Part shown: positions 47,690 to 57,038 of the stretch, piece by piece
Layout: every line of letters begins with the position of its first letter
Position numbering within the stretch: position 1 is the stretch's first letter
Assembly (NCBI RefSeq): GCF_900120125.1
Contig: NZ_LT635546.1
Span: 471,344 to 535,343 of the forward strand
Reading direction: 5' to 3'
Length of the DNA: 64,000 nucleotides
Origin: Gemella massiliensis
Lineage (GTDB): Bacteria > Bacillota > Bacilli > Staphylococcales > Gemellaceae
Program-made: the position numbers and the translations under genes
Notes under the pieces: generated by a model
Seen by the model: the letters and a program-made list of their open reading frames with translations, nothing else
The model's database searches: none
What the model was told of the DNA's origin: nothing

Positions 47690-48267
47690 ATATATGTTCC
47701 TTTCTTAATAATTTTTATTTATGAAATTTTTATTTGGCTATAATTAATAAAAAATTATATACCATGACTTCAATAAATTAAGACTTAGTAAATTTAGCTA
47801 TCCTCCTTAAATTAGAATTAAAAACATAGAATTATCTGACTACGTTTCCGGTGAATCGATCCTGTTTTTTATTCTAATAAAAATAACTTAATTTTACTTT
47901 AATATTTTACTTTAATTTTTTAATATAGATATTCATCATTTTTTTAACTTAAATCTAATGAACAAAGTTATATACTTAATACTACAAAAGCATAAAAAAC
48001 AGTATTTTATCGACTATTTTTTTAATAATATTAAAAATATTTTTTAAAATAAATATTTTTTTAAAAATATAGTTATCTAAAAAAAAATACTATTAGAAAA
48101 TTATAATAAAATATTTATGTTTTATAAAAGAATATTTTAATTATTAAATTATGAGTTGAATAGTTAATTAAGAAAATAATAATAAATATAGTCTTAAATA
48201 TAATTATCTAATTTATCTATAATACCCATTTTGATAACTAAATTTTTTTTAATTCTATCAACTATAT

Positions 48268-48295
48268 TTAGTATTTTATCCTTATTTTTTCTCAT
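48268..48295. repeat. 28-bp dispersed repeat, copy B2
   Basis: Identical to 28469-28496; see copy B1. Confidence 0.7.
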
Positions 48296-48323
48296 GCCCC
48301 ATATTTTACATAAAACCTAAAAA

Positions 48324-48364
48324 AAGTATTTAATATAGATTTTTATACTCTATATTAAATACTT
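48324..48364 (-). terminator. Terminator of ezrA
   Basis: 16-bp perfect arms (AAGTATTTAATATAGA and TCTATATTAAATACTT) with a 9-nt loop, followed on the minus strand by seven T residues. Confidence 0.85.
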
Positions 48365-48375
48365 TTCTTATTATT

Positions 48376-50064
48376 TTATTTAATAGAATTCCTTATGCGT
48401 TCATATGCTCCGGGTTCTATCTTATCTAAAGAATTTCTAATTATTTCTAACGTTTTATTATAACGATATTCACGATAGTATTGTTCAGCAACTGTTAGTT
48501 GTTGATGCAATTCAACATTATCTTTTCTGTACCTGTTGGCATAACGAATTAATTTTTCAATCAATTCTATGTCAGTTAAGATGGTATTTACTTCAGAACG
48601 ATAAATCTCCAATGACTCCTCTGCTTCTGCTACGGAACGTTTTAATAAATCTATATTAATAGGTTCTTTTCTTAATTCTTCTAAGGCATACTTGTAACTA
48701 TCCGTTACATCTTTGTATAAAACAATAAATCTGTCGCTAAAACCGGGAACTCTGGAATTATCAAGTTTACGTTTAATAACCTCTTTCTCCTGATTAATAA
48801 ATGATAATTTTTCTCTGGCAATACCCTCTTCTTCACGAAGACTGGTTAAATACCTTGAATAATTCGTTTGATCTTCCTCTATCTTCTCAAGTCCTTGACC
48901 TAGAAGTTCGACTTTTTCTTTTAAGTCTTTATAGTTAAGTTTCGGTTGATTATTAATATAAACGTCAATATCGTGTTTAATATTCAACAGATTATTTAAC
49001 TCATCATAATAGTTTGCTACCATTTCTTCATCTTTTTGATAAATTTGGTATCTATTTTTTATTTCTTGAATATTATTATACAATGCTTCATTTAATTGGT
49101 CTTGTAAATTTAATTTATTTGTAATTTCACGATAGTTTTCTTCAATGTATTTCTTATACTCAAGTTCTTTTTTCAAATCTTTTGAAATCTCATCAATTAC
49201 ATCGTAAATTCCATCTAAAATATTTTCTATTAAATCAATATCTCCGGACTTCACCTTATCTCTTGCATCATTTAATTGCCACACACTGCTTTCTATTTTA
49301 CCTGATATGTCTAAATGATTTAATTTAAAACCTTTTTTCTCCATTTCTTCTACTTTAAGACGTAGTGCTTGAATTTGTGCGGGACATGTTTTTTCGATTT
49401 CTTTCAACAGATCCGGAAGTATTTCCATTCTTTCTTTCAAATTTAATACAACATCTTTAATATGTACAATTTTTTCTTGTGCTTCTATGTACTTACCTGT
49501 TGAAGTTAACAATTTAAAATCATCTAATTGTGGTGCTATTTCTTTAATTTCTAATTCAAATTCTTCAGCAGCAGTGCCATATTGATGACGTTTAGCTAAT
49601 AATTCACGGTTAAGTTCTTTATACTCTTGAACAATCTCCTCATAAAGTTCTTTATTACTAGGTTCAATTTCAGCTAACTCTTTAATTTCTTTTCTTATAC
49701 CTGATATTCTATCTTTAATATTAGCGATTAATTCACCACTATTCATAATAATTTCATCAGCTTTTTTAAAGTTAAATTTGTCGATATATCCTTCTGCACT
49801 GTAAAGATCTTTATCTAATTCTTCAATATCAATACTTTGAATTTCGTACCATTCACTTTCCCAACTTGCATAAAGTTTTTCTGCCTTACCTGATATATTT
49901 ATTGCTTTTATCTGCTTCAAATCATCAGATAGCGTTTCTCTTTCTAGCTCATCTTTCATAACTAAAAGAGGGTATAAATCTTGTTTTTTCCTGTTTCTTA
50001 AGATAAATAGTGCCACTATACCACCAAGAACAAGGACACACACAAATAAAAATATATATGTCAT
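48376..50064 (-). CDS. ezrA: Septation ring formation regulator EzrA
   Basis: EzrA tunes FtsZ ring assembly and links it to cell-wall synthesis. One N-terminal membrane helix (IFLFVCVLVLGGIVALFIL) is followed by a basic stretch and about 530 residues of coiled coil made of spectrin-like repeats. I start at ATG 50064, after CAGGGGGAAG, giving 562 residues; an in-frame ATG further upstream (50118) lacks a ribosome site. Monocistronic. Confidence 0.93.
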   Translation of the reverse strand: MTYIFLFVCVLVLGGIVALFILRNRKKQDLYPLLVMKDELERETLSDDLKQIKAINISGKAEKLYASWESEWYEIQSIDIEELDKDLYSAEGYIDKFNFKKADEIIMNSGELIANIKDRISGIRKEIKELAEIEPSNKELYEEIVQEYKELNRELLAKRHQYGTAAEEFELEIKEIAPQLDDFKLLTSTGKYIEAQEKIVHIKDVVLNLKERMEILPDLLKEIEKTCPAQIQALRLKVEEMEKKGFKLNHLDISGKIESSVWQLNDARDKVKSGDIDLIENILDGIYDVIDEISKDLKKELEYKKYIEENYREITNKLNLQDQLNEALYNNIQEIKNRYQIYQKDEEMVANYYDELNNLLNIKHDIDVYINNQPKLNYKDLKEKVELLGQGLEKIEEDQTNYSRYLTSLREEEGIAREKLSFINQEKEVIKRKLDNSRVPGFSDRFIVLYKDVTDSYKYALEELRKEPINIDLLKRSVAEAEESLEIYRSEVNTILTDIELIEKLIRYANRYRKDNVELHQQLTVAEQYYREYRYNKTLEIIRNSLDKIEPGAYERIRNSIK

Positions 50065-50297
50065 ATATCTTCCCCCTGAAATTTTCATTAATTTATTAAA
50101 TACAATAAAACCTATCAAAATTATACCATTTTTAAGAAAAAAAACAAAGTATTTATATCCATTTTTTCCTAAAAATTTTACTAGGTATATTAGAAAAATA
50201 TATATAAATTAATAATAACATATTATCTTGAAAAAATAATAATAAAAATAAATTTATTGATATATATTTAATACTAATCATTTTTATTTTTAAGTAA

Positions 50298-50324
50298 AAA
50301 CCCTCACCTTTTATGTGAGAGTTT
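50298..50324 (-). terminator. Terminator of codY
   Basis: Arms AAACCCTCAC and GTGAGAGTTT (one wobble) with a T-run on the minus strand, 17 bp past the codY stop. Confidence 0.75.
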
Positions 50325-50340
50325 ATAACAATTTTACATT

Positions 50341-51123
50341 TTAATATTCATTAGAAAAAATTAACTCTAGGAAATAATCCTTTAACACTTTTATATATGT
50401 TCCTTTCATTCCTAAGGATTTTGACTCGATAATACCTGCACTTTCTAATTTACGCAGTGCATTAACAATAACTGAGCGCGTAATTCCCACTCTGTCTGCT
50501 ATTTTGCTGGCAATAAGCAATCCTTCTGTTCCGTTTAATTCTTTAAAAATATGCTCAATCGCTTCTTTTTCTGAATATGAAAGAGAATTTAACGCCATAT
50601 TAACCATATCTTTATCACGTGCCAGATTTTTTTCTTTATCTTGTTTTTCGTGCATGATTTCTATCCCAACTACAGTTGAAGCATATTCAGCAAGGACTAA
50701 ATCATCGTCTTTAAAATCACTATCCATTCTACCGATAACCAGTGTACCTAATCGTTCACCACCACCACGAATTGGTAAGATTACCGTATAAGTATTACCT
50801 TCAAATCTTTCTTCTTCTTCTTCAGGAAAAATAGAAAGTTCATTTTTAAATGGAATATTTACTTTTGTTGCATAAACCTTCATCGTAGCATCCAGATATG
50901 CTTTAGGAACTTTTCTATCTTGGATTATTCTTTCCATTCTTTCATTAGAGTAATCAATAATAGAATCATACCCTAATATATTCCCTTCAACATCTAATAT
51001 ATAAACTACCGAGTCTAATATTGGGCTAAGACGCATTGCCATTGCTTCGAAATCAACGTTGTCATGTCTTCCTTCTTGTAAAATTGTGCTTATTTTTCTT
51101 GTTTTTTGTAATAAACTTGCCAT
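50341..51123 (-). CDS. codY: Global regulator CodY
   Basis: CodY senses branched-chain amino acids and GTP and represses nutrient-stress genes in rich conditions. The 260-residue protein has the N-terminal GAF domain (MASLLQKTRKISTILQEG, MAMRLSPILDSVVYILD) and the C-terminal winged helix (IASKIADRVGITRSVIVNAL). AAGGAGAA precedes the ATG, and a strong promoter lies at 51156-51184. Confidence 0.96.
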   Translation of the reverse strand: MASLLQKTRKISTILQEGRHDNVDFEAMAMRLSPILDSVVYILDVEGNILGYDSIIDYSNERMERIIQDRKVPKAYLDATMKVYATKVNIPFKNELSIFPEEEEERFEGNTYTVILPIRGGGERLGTLVIGRMDSDFKDDDLVLAEYASTVVGIEIMHEKQDKEKNLARDKDMVNMALNSLSYSEKEAIEHIFKELNGTEGLLIASKIADRVGITRSVIVNALRKLESAGIIESKSLGMKGTYIKVLKDYFLELIFSNEY

Positions 51124-51155
51124 TTTTTTCTCCTTACAAAAATACTTCCCTGCTT

Positions 51156-51184
51156 ATTATAACACCTATTTTGCAAAATTGTAA
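51156..51184 (-). promoter_or_regulatory. Promoter of codY
   Basis: TTACAA (51184-51179), a 17-nt spacer and TATAAT (51161-51156) on the minus strand. A CodY-box-like AATTTTCTAAAATTT (51218-51232; 13 of 15 to the consensus I recall) lies upstream, inside the end of trmFO, and might allow autoregulation. Confidence 0.7.
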
Positions 51185-51203
51185 GACTTTTTTTGAAATT
51201 TAA

Positions 51204-52508
51204 TTAATTAATTTTGAAATTTTCTAAAATTTCTAATGATCTTTTATCATATCTTGTATATTTTTCTTTTTTATCTTTTATTTTCTCTTCCAGTGGTTTA
51301 ATTATTCCAAAATTTGCATTCATAGGTTGAAAATTCTTATTTGTATTATCAACAATATAGTTCGCCATCGCTCCAATCATTGTCTCCGTTGGAAAAATTA
51401 CTTCTTTACCCTCAGTATTATATATAGCATTTAAAGCCGCTACAATCCCTGATGCCGCACTTTCTACATACCCCTCTACTCCTGTCATCTGCCCTGCAAA
51501 ATAAATATTTTTTTCTTTTTTTAAACGGTATGTTCTTTCTAACAGTTGTGGTGAATTAAGATAAGTATTTCTGTGCATAACGCCGTAGCGAACAATATTC
51601 GCATTTTCTAATCCCGGTATTAAATTAATAATACGTTTTTGTTCTCCCCATTTTAAATGCGTTTGAAACCCTACGATATTATAAAGTGTCCCTTCTTTAT
51701 TATCTTGACGTAACTGCACTACTGCATATGGTCTTTTTTCTGTTTTCGGATCTTCTAAACCTACAGGTTTCAACGGACCGAATAATAGTGTTTTTTCACC
51801 ACGTTTTGCCATTTCCTCAAATGGCATACATCCCTCAAAATAAATTTCTTTTTCAAATTCTTTTAGCGGTGCTACTTCGGCATTTATCAATTCATTATAA
51901 AAAGTATAAAATTCTTCTTTTGTCATAGGACAATTTAGATATGCAGCCTCTCCTTTATCATAACGTGATTTTAGATATACTTTTTCAAAATTTATTGAAT
52001 CTTTTTCAATAATAGGAGCTGCTGCATCATAAAAGTATAGACCGTCTTGGTTTGTATATTTTCTAATATCTTCACTTAATAAATCTGTAGTTAAAGGTCC
52101 TGTAGCCACGATTACCGGAACATCACCTTTAGGTATCGCTGATATTTCTTTTTCTATAATATTGATATTTGGATGATTTTTTATTTTTTCTGTTATCATC
52201 TCTGAAAAGCGATCTCTGTCTACTGCCAAAGCACCACCTGCCGGAACTTGAGTTGTATCGGCACATTCTATAATAATAGAATTAAGTCTTCTCATTTCTT
52301 CTTTCAACAGTCCGACCGCGTTTGTTATATTGTTAGCTCTTAATGAATTTGAACACACCAACTCCGCAAAATTTTTCGTTTTATGTGCCGGTGTCATTTT
52401 TTTAGGACGCATTTCATATAAATCTACCTTAACACCACGTGTTGCTAATTGCCATGCCGCTTCACTTCCGGCTAATCCTGCTCCAATTACGATTACTTTT
52501 TTTTCCAT
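51204..52508 (-). CDS. trmFO: tRNA (uracil-5-)-methyltransferase TrmFO
   Basis: A folate- and FAD-dependent enzyme that makes ribothymidine at position 54 of tRNA, using methylenetetrahydrofolate. The FAD motif [16 protein letters not shown] is at the N-terminus; CSNSLRANN and [16 protein letters not shown] are family blocks. I use ATG 52508; a TTG one codon earlier is possible. It lies 15 nt after thiI in a tRNA-modification cluster. Confidence 0.95.
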   Translation of the reverse strand: MEKKVIVIGAGLAGSEAAWQLATRGVKVDLYEMRPKKMTPAHKTKNFAELVCSNSLRANNITNAVGLLKEEMRRLNSIIIECADTTQVPAGGALAVDRDRFSEMITEKIKNHPNINIIEKEISAIPKGDVPVIVATGPLTTDLLSEDIRKYTNQDGLYFYDAAAPIIEKDSINFEKVYLKSRYDKGEAAYLNCPMTKEEFYTFYNELINAEVAPLKEFEKEIYFEGCMPFEEMAKRGEKTLLFGPLKPVGLEDPKTEKRPYAVVQLRQDNKEGTLYNIVGFQTHLKWGEQKRIINLIPGLENANIVRYGVMHRNTYLNSPQLLERTYRLKKEKNIYFAGQMTGVEGYVESAASGIVAALNAIYNTEGKEVIFPTETMIGAMANYIVDNTNKNFQPMNANFGIIKPLEEKIKDKKEKYTRYDKRSLEILENFKIN

Positions 52509-52523
52509 CAAATTCTCTCTTTC

Positions 52524-53765
52524 TTATAATAAATCTGAAAATTCATCTTGTAAATTTTTTTCTATTTCTATATTTTTAGTTGTTACTTTTCCATTTTTAT
52601 CAAATAAATAAGTTTCTATACTCGCTAAAGTTTTTTTAATTAGTTCTGAATAATCATCACGCATTTCATATTCTACTATTTTCTCTAATTTTGGTTTTGT
52701 TTTAGGCGATTTTGGTGTAAAAATAGTACAACAATCTTCAAATGGTAAATTAGAAATTTTCAAAGTGCCTATCTCAGTTGCAATTTTTATTATATCAACT
52801 TTATCCATTGTTAATAGCGGACGTAATATCGGCATATTGGTAACAGCATTAATGCAGTTCATTGATTCCAGTGTTTGACTTGCTACCTGACCTAATGATT
52901 CCCCGGTTGCTATAGCAAGACAATCTTCTTTTTTCGCAACTTCTTCCGCTATACTCAACATAAAACGGCGTGTTGAAGTCATAGTATAATTAGATGGTAT
53001 TCTCTTTACTATTTCTGTTTGTAATTCTGTAAAATTTACCACATGTAATTTTACTCTTCCTACTACTTCACTAAGTTTTGTTGTTAAATCAAAAATTTTA
53101 TTCAAAGCATCTTGGGATGTGAATGGTGGTGATTGAAAGTGAATCATTTCCACTTCAACACCTTTTACCTGCAAAGTATGAGCTGCCACCGGTGAGTCAA
53201 TACCGCCAGAAAGCAATAATAATGCTTTTGATGATGTATTTACAGGAAAACCTCCAACACCTTTTATAAAATCTGTGAAAATAAAAATCCCTTCACTTCG
53301 TACCTCTACATTAATAATAAAATCCGGTTGTTTTACATTTACTTTCAAATTTGGGTAATTTACCAATACGTAACTTCCAAAAATATTATTTAATTCATTA
53401 GTATTATAATCAAAATGTTTATTCGATCTTTTAGTTTGGATTTTAAATGTGTAATTTTTATCTAATTTTGTATTCAATAAACTATCTATTATTTTTTTTG
53501 CTTTATCTATATTCAAATCAGCACGTAATACCGGTGAAAAATTATGAATTCCGGGTATGTGTTTTAATTTTTCTATGATTTCATCTATATAATCGTTGTT
53601 ATCAAAATGAATATACATTCTATCTCGTTTAGTTTGAATATGAAATCCTTTTAATCCCTGTAAATTATAACGAATATTTTTTGTTAATTTTTTTAAAAAT
53701 TCATTTCTGTTACCAGATTTTAGAGTAAGTTCCCCATATCTGATTATAATATGACTATATTCCAC
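52524..53765 (-). CDS. thiI: tRNA 4-thiouridine synthetase ThiI
   Basis: ThiI adenylates tRNA and inserts sulfur to make 4-thiouridine, and supplies sulfur for thiamine thiazole. Ferredoxin-like and THUMP domains fill the N-terminal half, and the PP-loop LLSGGIDSPVA opens the catalytic domain. At 413 residues it lacks the C-terminal rhodanese domain of the enterobacterial form, as is usual in Bacilli. Its start overlaps the cysteine desulfurase gene by 11 bp, which matches the need for a sulfur donor. Confidence 0.95.
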   Translation of the reverse strand: MEYSHIIIRYGELTLKSGNRNEFLKKLTKNIRYNLQGLKGFHIQTKRDRMYIHFDNNDYIDEIIEKLKHIPGIHNFSPVLRADLNIDKAKKIIDSLLNTKLDKNYTFKIQTKRSNKHFDYNTNELNNIFGSYVLVNYPNLKVNVKQPDFIINVEVRSEGIFIFTDFIKGVGGFPVNTSSKALLLLSGGIDSPVAAHTLQVKGVEVEMIHFQSPPFTSQDALNKIFDLTTKLSEVVGRVKLHVVNFTELQTEIVKRIPSNYTMTSTRRFMLSIAEEVAKKEDCLAIATGESLGQVASQTLESMNCINAVTNMPILRPLLTMDKVDIIKIATEIGTLKISNLPFEDCCTIFTPKSPKTKPKLEKIVEYEMRDDYSELIKKTLASIETYLFDKNGKVTTKNIEIEKNLQDEFSDLL

Positions 53766-54903
53766 TCTCTATTACCTCTTTAAATTTTTTGTATTCTTCT
53801 TTAAATATGCTAATAAATGTTTCAATCTCTTCTAAAGTTGTCATATAAGAAAAACTGACTCTAATGCTTCCTTGGATATTTTCTTTTGATAATCCTCGTG
53901 CATACAAGGCTTCATTCAAATGAAATGTTTTTGATGAACAAGCACTTGTTGTTGATACCATTATATCATGTTCATTAAGGGCGTTAACTATTGCCTCTCC
54001 TTTTATCTTCGGTAAACTTATATTTAATATTGAATTAACATAATTATCATTTAATGGAGAATTTAAAACTACATATTCTAATTGTCCCAATTCGTCAATA
54101 ATTTTCTTTTTAAAAACTTTATGTTGTTCTTTAGCAATATCTATTTTCTCAAATGATAGTCTTAATGCTTTAGCTAGTGATACTGCACCCGCTACATTAA
54201 CCGTTCCACTTCGTAACCCGGCTTCCTGCCCCCCTCCGAATGTAATATTATGTACTGTACGACGTGATTTTAAATACAGTAGTCCAACACCTTTTAAACC
54301 ATGAAACTTATGTGCAGAGATTGAATAGCTGTCAACCTTGGTCAAATTAATTTTCTCTTTTATAACCCCTTGTACACCATCAACATGAAAATGTACTTTC
54401 GGATAATTTTCTAATATCTTGATTATCTGTTCTATAGGCTGCACCGCACCAAAAATATTATTAACATGCATAACACTTACTAAAATCGTTTCTTTTGTTA
54501 ATAAAGATTTTAAATGTTCAAGATTGATAAATCCATGTTTATCAACATCAACATAATCAAGAACAAAACCTCGGTGTTCTAATTCCCTAAACGTTTCTAA
54601 TACAGATGGATGTTCAATTTTAGAAACAATAATACGATTACCAAAATCTTTTTTATGTTCTACGCTTCCCAATAAAGCAATATTATTACTCTCCGTTGCA
54701 CACGATGTAAAATATAAAGTATCGCTATCAACACCCAATAAATTTGCTATTTGTTCACGTGCAGCCGTTAATAATTTATTAGCGGTTTTTCCATATTTAT
54801 TAATACTGGCAGGATTGCCGAAATATGTGCTGTTAACTTCAACGAATGTTTTTAAAACTTCTTCATACGGCTTTGTTGTTGCACAATTATCTAAATATAT
54901 CAT
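53755..54903 (-). CDS. Cysteine desulfurase (IscS/NifS-like, ThiI partner)
   Basis: A PLP enzyme that removes sulfur from cysteine and carries it as a persulfide. YLDNCATTKP begins the protein, the PLP lysine is in SISAHKFHGLKGVG and the mobile catalytic cysteine in VSTTSACSSK. It is 382 residues from ATG 54903, after AAAGGAAAT. Overlap with thiI marks it as the dedicated NifZ-type donor for tRNA thiolation. Confidence 0.93.
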   Translation of the reverse strand: MIYLDNCATTKPYEEVLKTFVEVNSTYFGNPASINKYGKTANKLLTAAREQIANLLGVDSDTLYFTSCATESNNIALLGSVEHKKDFGNRIIVSKIEHPSVLETFRELEHRGFVLDYVDVDKHGFINLEHLKSLLTKETILVSVMHVNNIFGAVQPIEQIIKILENYPKVHFHVDGVQGVIKEKINLTKVDSYSISAHKFHGLKGVGLLYLKSRRTVHNITFGGGQEAGLRSGTVNVAGAVSLAKALRLSFEKIDIAKEQHKVFKKKIIDELGQLEYVVLNSPLNDNYVNSILNISLPKIKGEAIVNALNEHDIMVSTTSACSSKTFHLNEALYARGLSKENIQGSIRVSFSYMTTLEEIETFISIFKEEYKKFKEVIESGI

Positions 54904-55073
54904 ATTATTTCCTTTCAATATATTTCTTTACTTATTCATTAATTACTATAAAAGTATATAACAAATAATACGTTTTATCAATAGTAGTTAATTAAAACAA
55001 ATATAACTATATAGATATAGGTTTTTTATAAAATTAAATTTTTATTATCAAAAAATATAAATCATAAAATAAA

Positions 55074-55104
55074 ATAGCACTAGGGATAATATTCTATGTG
55101 CTAT
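55074..55104 (-). terminator. Terminator after the thioesterase-like gene
   Basis: Near-perfect arms ATAGCACTAG and CTATGTGCTAT with a T-rich tail on the minus strand, 11 bp past the stop at 55115. Confidence 0.7.
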
Positions 55105-55114
55105 CTTATCTAAA

Positions 55115-55540
55115 CTATTTTCCATTATTTACAACATCTCTTAAAATTTGATCCCATTTAGGAAGGTTTCTATCTATTCTAACAGCTCTTTCTCCATTAA
55201 TTTTTAAAATGCTATGTGAAGATGAAGCTAGAATAATAACTTCTTCATTTATTAGAAATTCATAAGAAAAAATTGTTTTAACACCGTTATGTTTGTCAAT
55301 CCATACTTTTATAAAGATATCTTGATTTTCAAATTTAATATTTTTTCTTATTGAATATTTTACTTCAATATCGGCATAATATAAATCATACTCTATAAGA
55401 CTATCAATATTAATGCCTAAACTACTAAAAAAATGTTTTTTAGCAAGATTAAGCCATTCATAAATATATTTATTATCTAAATATCCCGACTTGTTAAAAA
55501 ATTTCTTTTGCAATTTGAATTTTATAGTTTTTTCATACAT
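55115..55540 (-). CDS. Acyl-CoA thioesterase-like hot-dog protein
   Basis: A 141-residue protein with the 4HBT/YbgC layout: a strand, then a long helix (NKYIYEWLNLAKKHFFSSLGI), then a sheet (ADIEVKYSIRKNIKFE, FIKVWID, TIFSYEFLI). The usual catalytic Asp in the first loop is replaced by SGYLDNK, so activity is uncertain. Start ATG 55540 follows AAGGAGAG. It is one base after plsC, which suggests a lipid-related role. Confidence 0.7.
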   Translation of the reverse strand: MYEKTIKFKLQKKFFNKSGYLDNKYIYEWLNLAKKHFFSSLGINIDSLIEYDLYYADIEVKYSIRKNIKFENQDIFIKVWIDKHNGVKTIFSYEFLINEEVIILASSSHSILKINGERAVRIDRNLPKWDQILRDVVNNGK

Positions 55541-55541
55541 A

Positions 55542-56129
55542 TTATCTCTCCTTAGCAATTAAATTAGAAATAGAGTTCATTAAAATCTCTGTTATTTCAT
55601 CATGAGTTTTACCAGATTCTTTTAATGCTGTAGCATCTATTTCGTCACCTACAACTATCTTTATTTTAGAAAATAATCTAAAATTCTTGTTAGGTATTAT
55701 AGCAAACGGTAATATTTTTGTTTTTGCCCTTGTTGCTATAAATGACGCTCCGTTATGTGATTCACCCAAACTAAGCTCTTTAGATTTAGAGCGAGTACCT
55801 TCCGGAAATATTCCGACTACTTCTCCTTCTTTTAATAATTTTATACTCTTATTTATTGCCGTTTTATCAAATGTTCCTCTTTTAATCGGTATAGCACCTG
55901 TTGACTCTAATGCCTGCTTTACAAAAAATATTTTAAACAATTCTTCTTTTGCAATAAAACGAATATTTTTAGAGAAAAATGCCGGAAATAAAAGCGGATC
56001 GTGATTACTCAAATGATTCCCGGAAATAACTATTCCTTTGGCATTTTCAATTTTTGAACCATTTATTATTGTTACCTTATAAAATATTCTATAATAAATC
56101 GATAGTAATATTTTTATAAATTTATACAT
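55542..56129 (-). CDS. plsC: 1-acyl-sn-glycerol-3-phosphate acyltransferase
   Basis: A membrane-associated acyltransferase that makes phosphatidic acid. The catalytic NHxxxxD motif is in GNHLSNHDPLLFP, and the glycerol-phosphate-binding motif is FPEGTRSK. The 195-residue length is normal for the short plsC form. A hydrophobic stretch at the N-terminus anchors it. It follows cmk by 13 nt, a common pairing. Confidence 0.93.
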   Translation of the reverse strand: MYKFIKILLSIYYRIFYKVTIINGSKIENAKGIVISGNHLSNHDPLLFPAFFSKNIRFIAKEELFKIFFVKQALESTGAIPIKRGTFDKTAINKSIKLLKEGEVVGIFPEGTRSKSKELSLGESHNGASFIATRAKTKILPFAIIPNKNFRLFSKIKIVVGDEIDATALKESGKTHDEITEILMNSISNLIAKER

Positions 56130-56142
56130 AAATACACTCCCT

Positions 56143-56817
56143 CTAATTTAAAACATTTTTAATAAGTAAAACTATTTTCTCTACAACTTCATCTATAGAT
56201 AAATCCGTTGTATCAATTAAAATTGCTGAATTAACTTTTACAAGGGGAGCAATTTCTCTATTTTCATCTTGATAATCACGTGCTGCAATATCCTTCATAA
56301 CATTTTTAAAATCAACGTCTGTAATACCTTGTTTTTTAAAATCGAGAACTCTTCGTCTTGCCCGTTCTTCTACACTTGCCGTCAAAAATATTTTCACATC
56401 AGCATTAGGTAAGACAACAGAAGCAATATCTCTACCATCCATTATTATATTACCTACCTCTGATAAATTTCTTTGACTGTCAATCAGAAAATTACGCACA
56501 GCGGGAGATTTTGAAAATAAAGATGTATATTTCGACACTTTTGCCGTTCTTATTTTATCACTCACATCTTCTTTATTTATAAAAACATGCTGAATTCCAT
56601 TTATGAATTTAACTTCAAAATTAACTTGTTTTAATAATTCAACTATTTTTTCCTCATATAATTCAGTTAAATTATTTTTTAAAAAATTATATGTTAATGC
56701 TCTATACATAGCTCCAGTATCAACGTAATTAAATCCTAATTTGTCAGCAACCAACTTAGTTATTGTACTTTTCCCCGATCCTGCCGGACCATCAACAGCT
56801 ACTGATATATATTTCAT
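56143..56817 (-). CDS. cmk: Cytidylate kinase
   Basis: Phosphorylates CMP and dCMP. The P-loop is VDGPAGSGKSTI, the YVDTGAMYRA segment binds the nucleotide monophosphate and DGRDIASVVLP is a further hallmark. ATG 56817 follows GTGAGG; the GTG four codons earlier is part of that ribosome site. The product is 224 residues. Its promoter (56882-56910) adjoins IS copy 4. Confidence 0.95.
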   Translation of the reverse strand: MKYISVAVDGPAGSGKSTITKLVADKLGFNYVDTGAMYRALTYNFLKNNLTELYEEKIVELLKQVNFEVKFINGIQHVFINKEDVSDKIRTAKVSKYTSLFSKSPAVRNFLIDSQRNLSEVGNIIMDGRDIASVVLPNADVKIFLTASVEERARRRVLDFKKQGITDVDFKNVMKDIAARDYQDENREIAPLVKVNSAILIDTTDLSIDEVVEKIVLLIKNVLN

Positions 56818-56881
56818 TTTATACCTCACGAAAATTTACTTTTATTTCTCCTAAAATTAATTAGACATCTAAACAATTAAT

Positions 56882-56910
56882 ATTATAACATATACCACAT
56901 TTAATCTCTA
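56882..56910 (-). promoter_or_regulatory. Promoter of cmk (extended -10)
   Basis: On the minus strand TATAAT (56887-56882) preceded by TGT, an extended -10, with a weak -35 (TAGAGA, 56910-56905) at 17-nt spacing. The IS target duplication starts 28 bp from the first base of the -10. Confidence 0.7.
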
Positions 56911-56914
56911 GTTT

Positions 56915-56940
56915 AATAATAATTTTATCTTAAATTAAAT
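56915..56940. repeat. Target-site duplication of IS copy 4, promoter side
   Basis: 26 bases (starting AATAATAATTTTATC) repeated exactly at 58277-58302. Confidence 0.95.
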
Positions 56941-57038
56941 TGTAGTGTTACAATAGATGTGAGACATATAATAAAAAAAAGAAGAGTAAATCCTGTATAA
57001 TGAAGTTACCTACAAATCAAAAAAAGGAATTTACTCTT

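Larger units (their letters stand above)
47690..48375. other. Long, extremely AT-rich region without a gene
   Basis: Nothing codes convincingly here. A perfect Shine-Dalgarno sequence (AAGGAGG, minus strand, about 47812-47818) is not followed by a start codon within reach. The 28-bp repeat copy B2 (48268-48295) and the ezrA terminator lie at the far end. Confidence 0.5.

Noticed and set aside
47690-48375. Pep27-like peptide gene upstream of the Vex-like cassette
   Set aside because: A ribosome site is present near 47815, but no ATG, GTG or TTG follows at usable distance.
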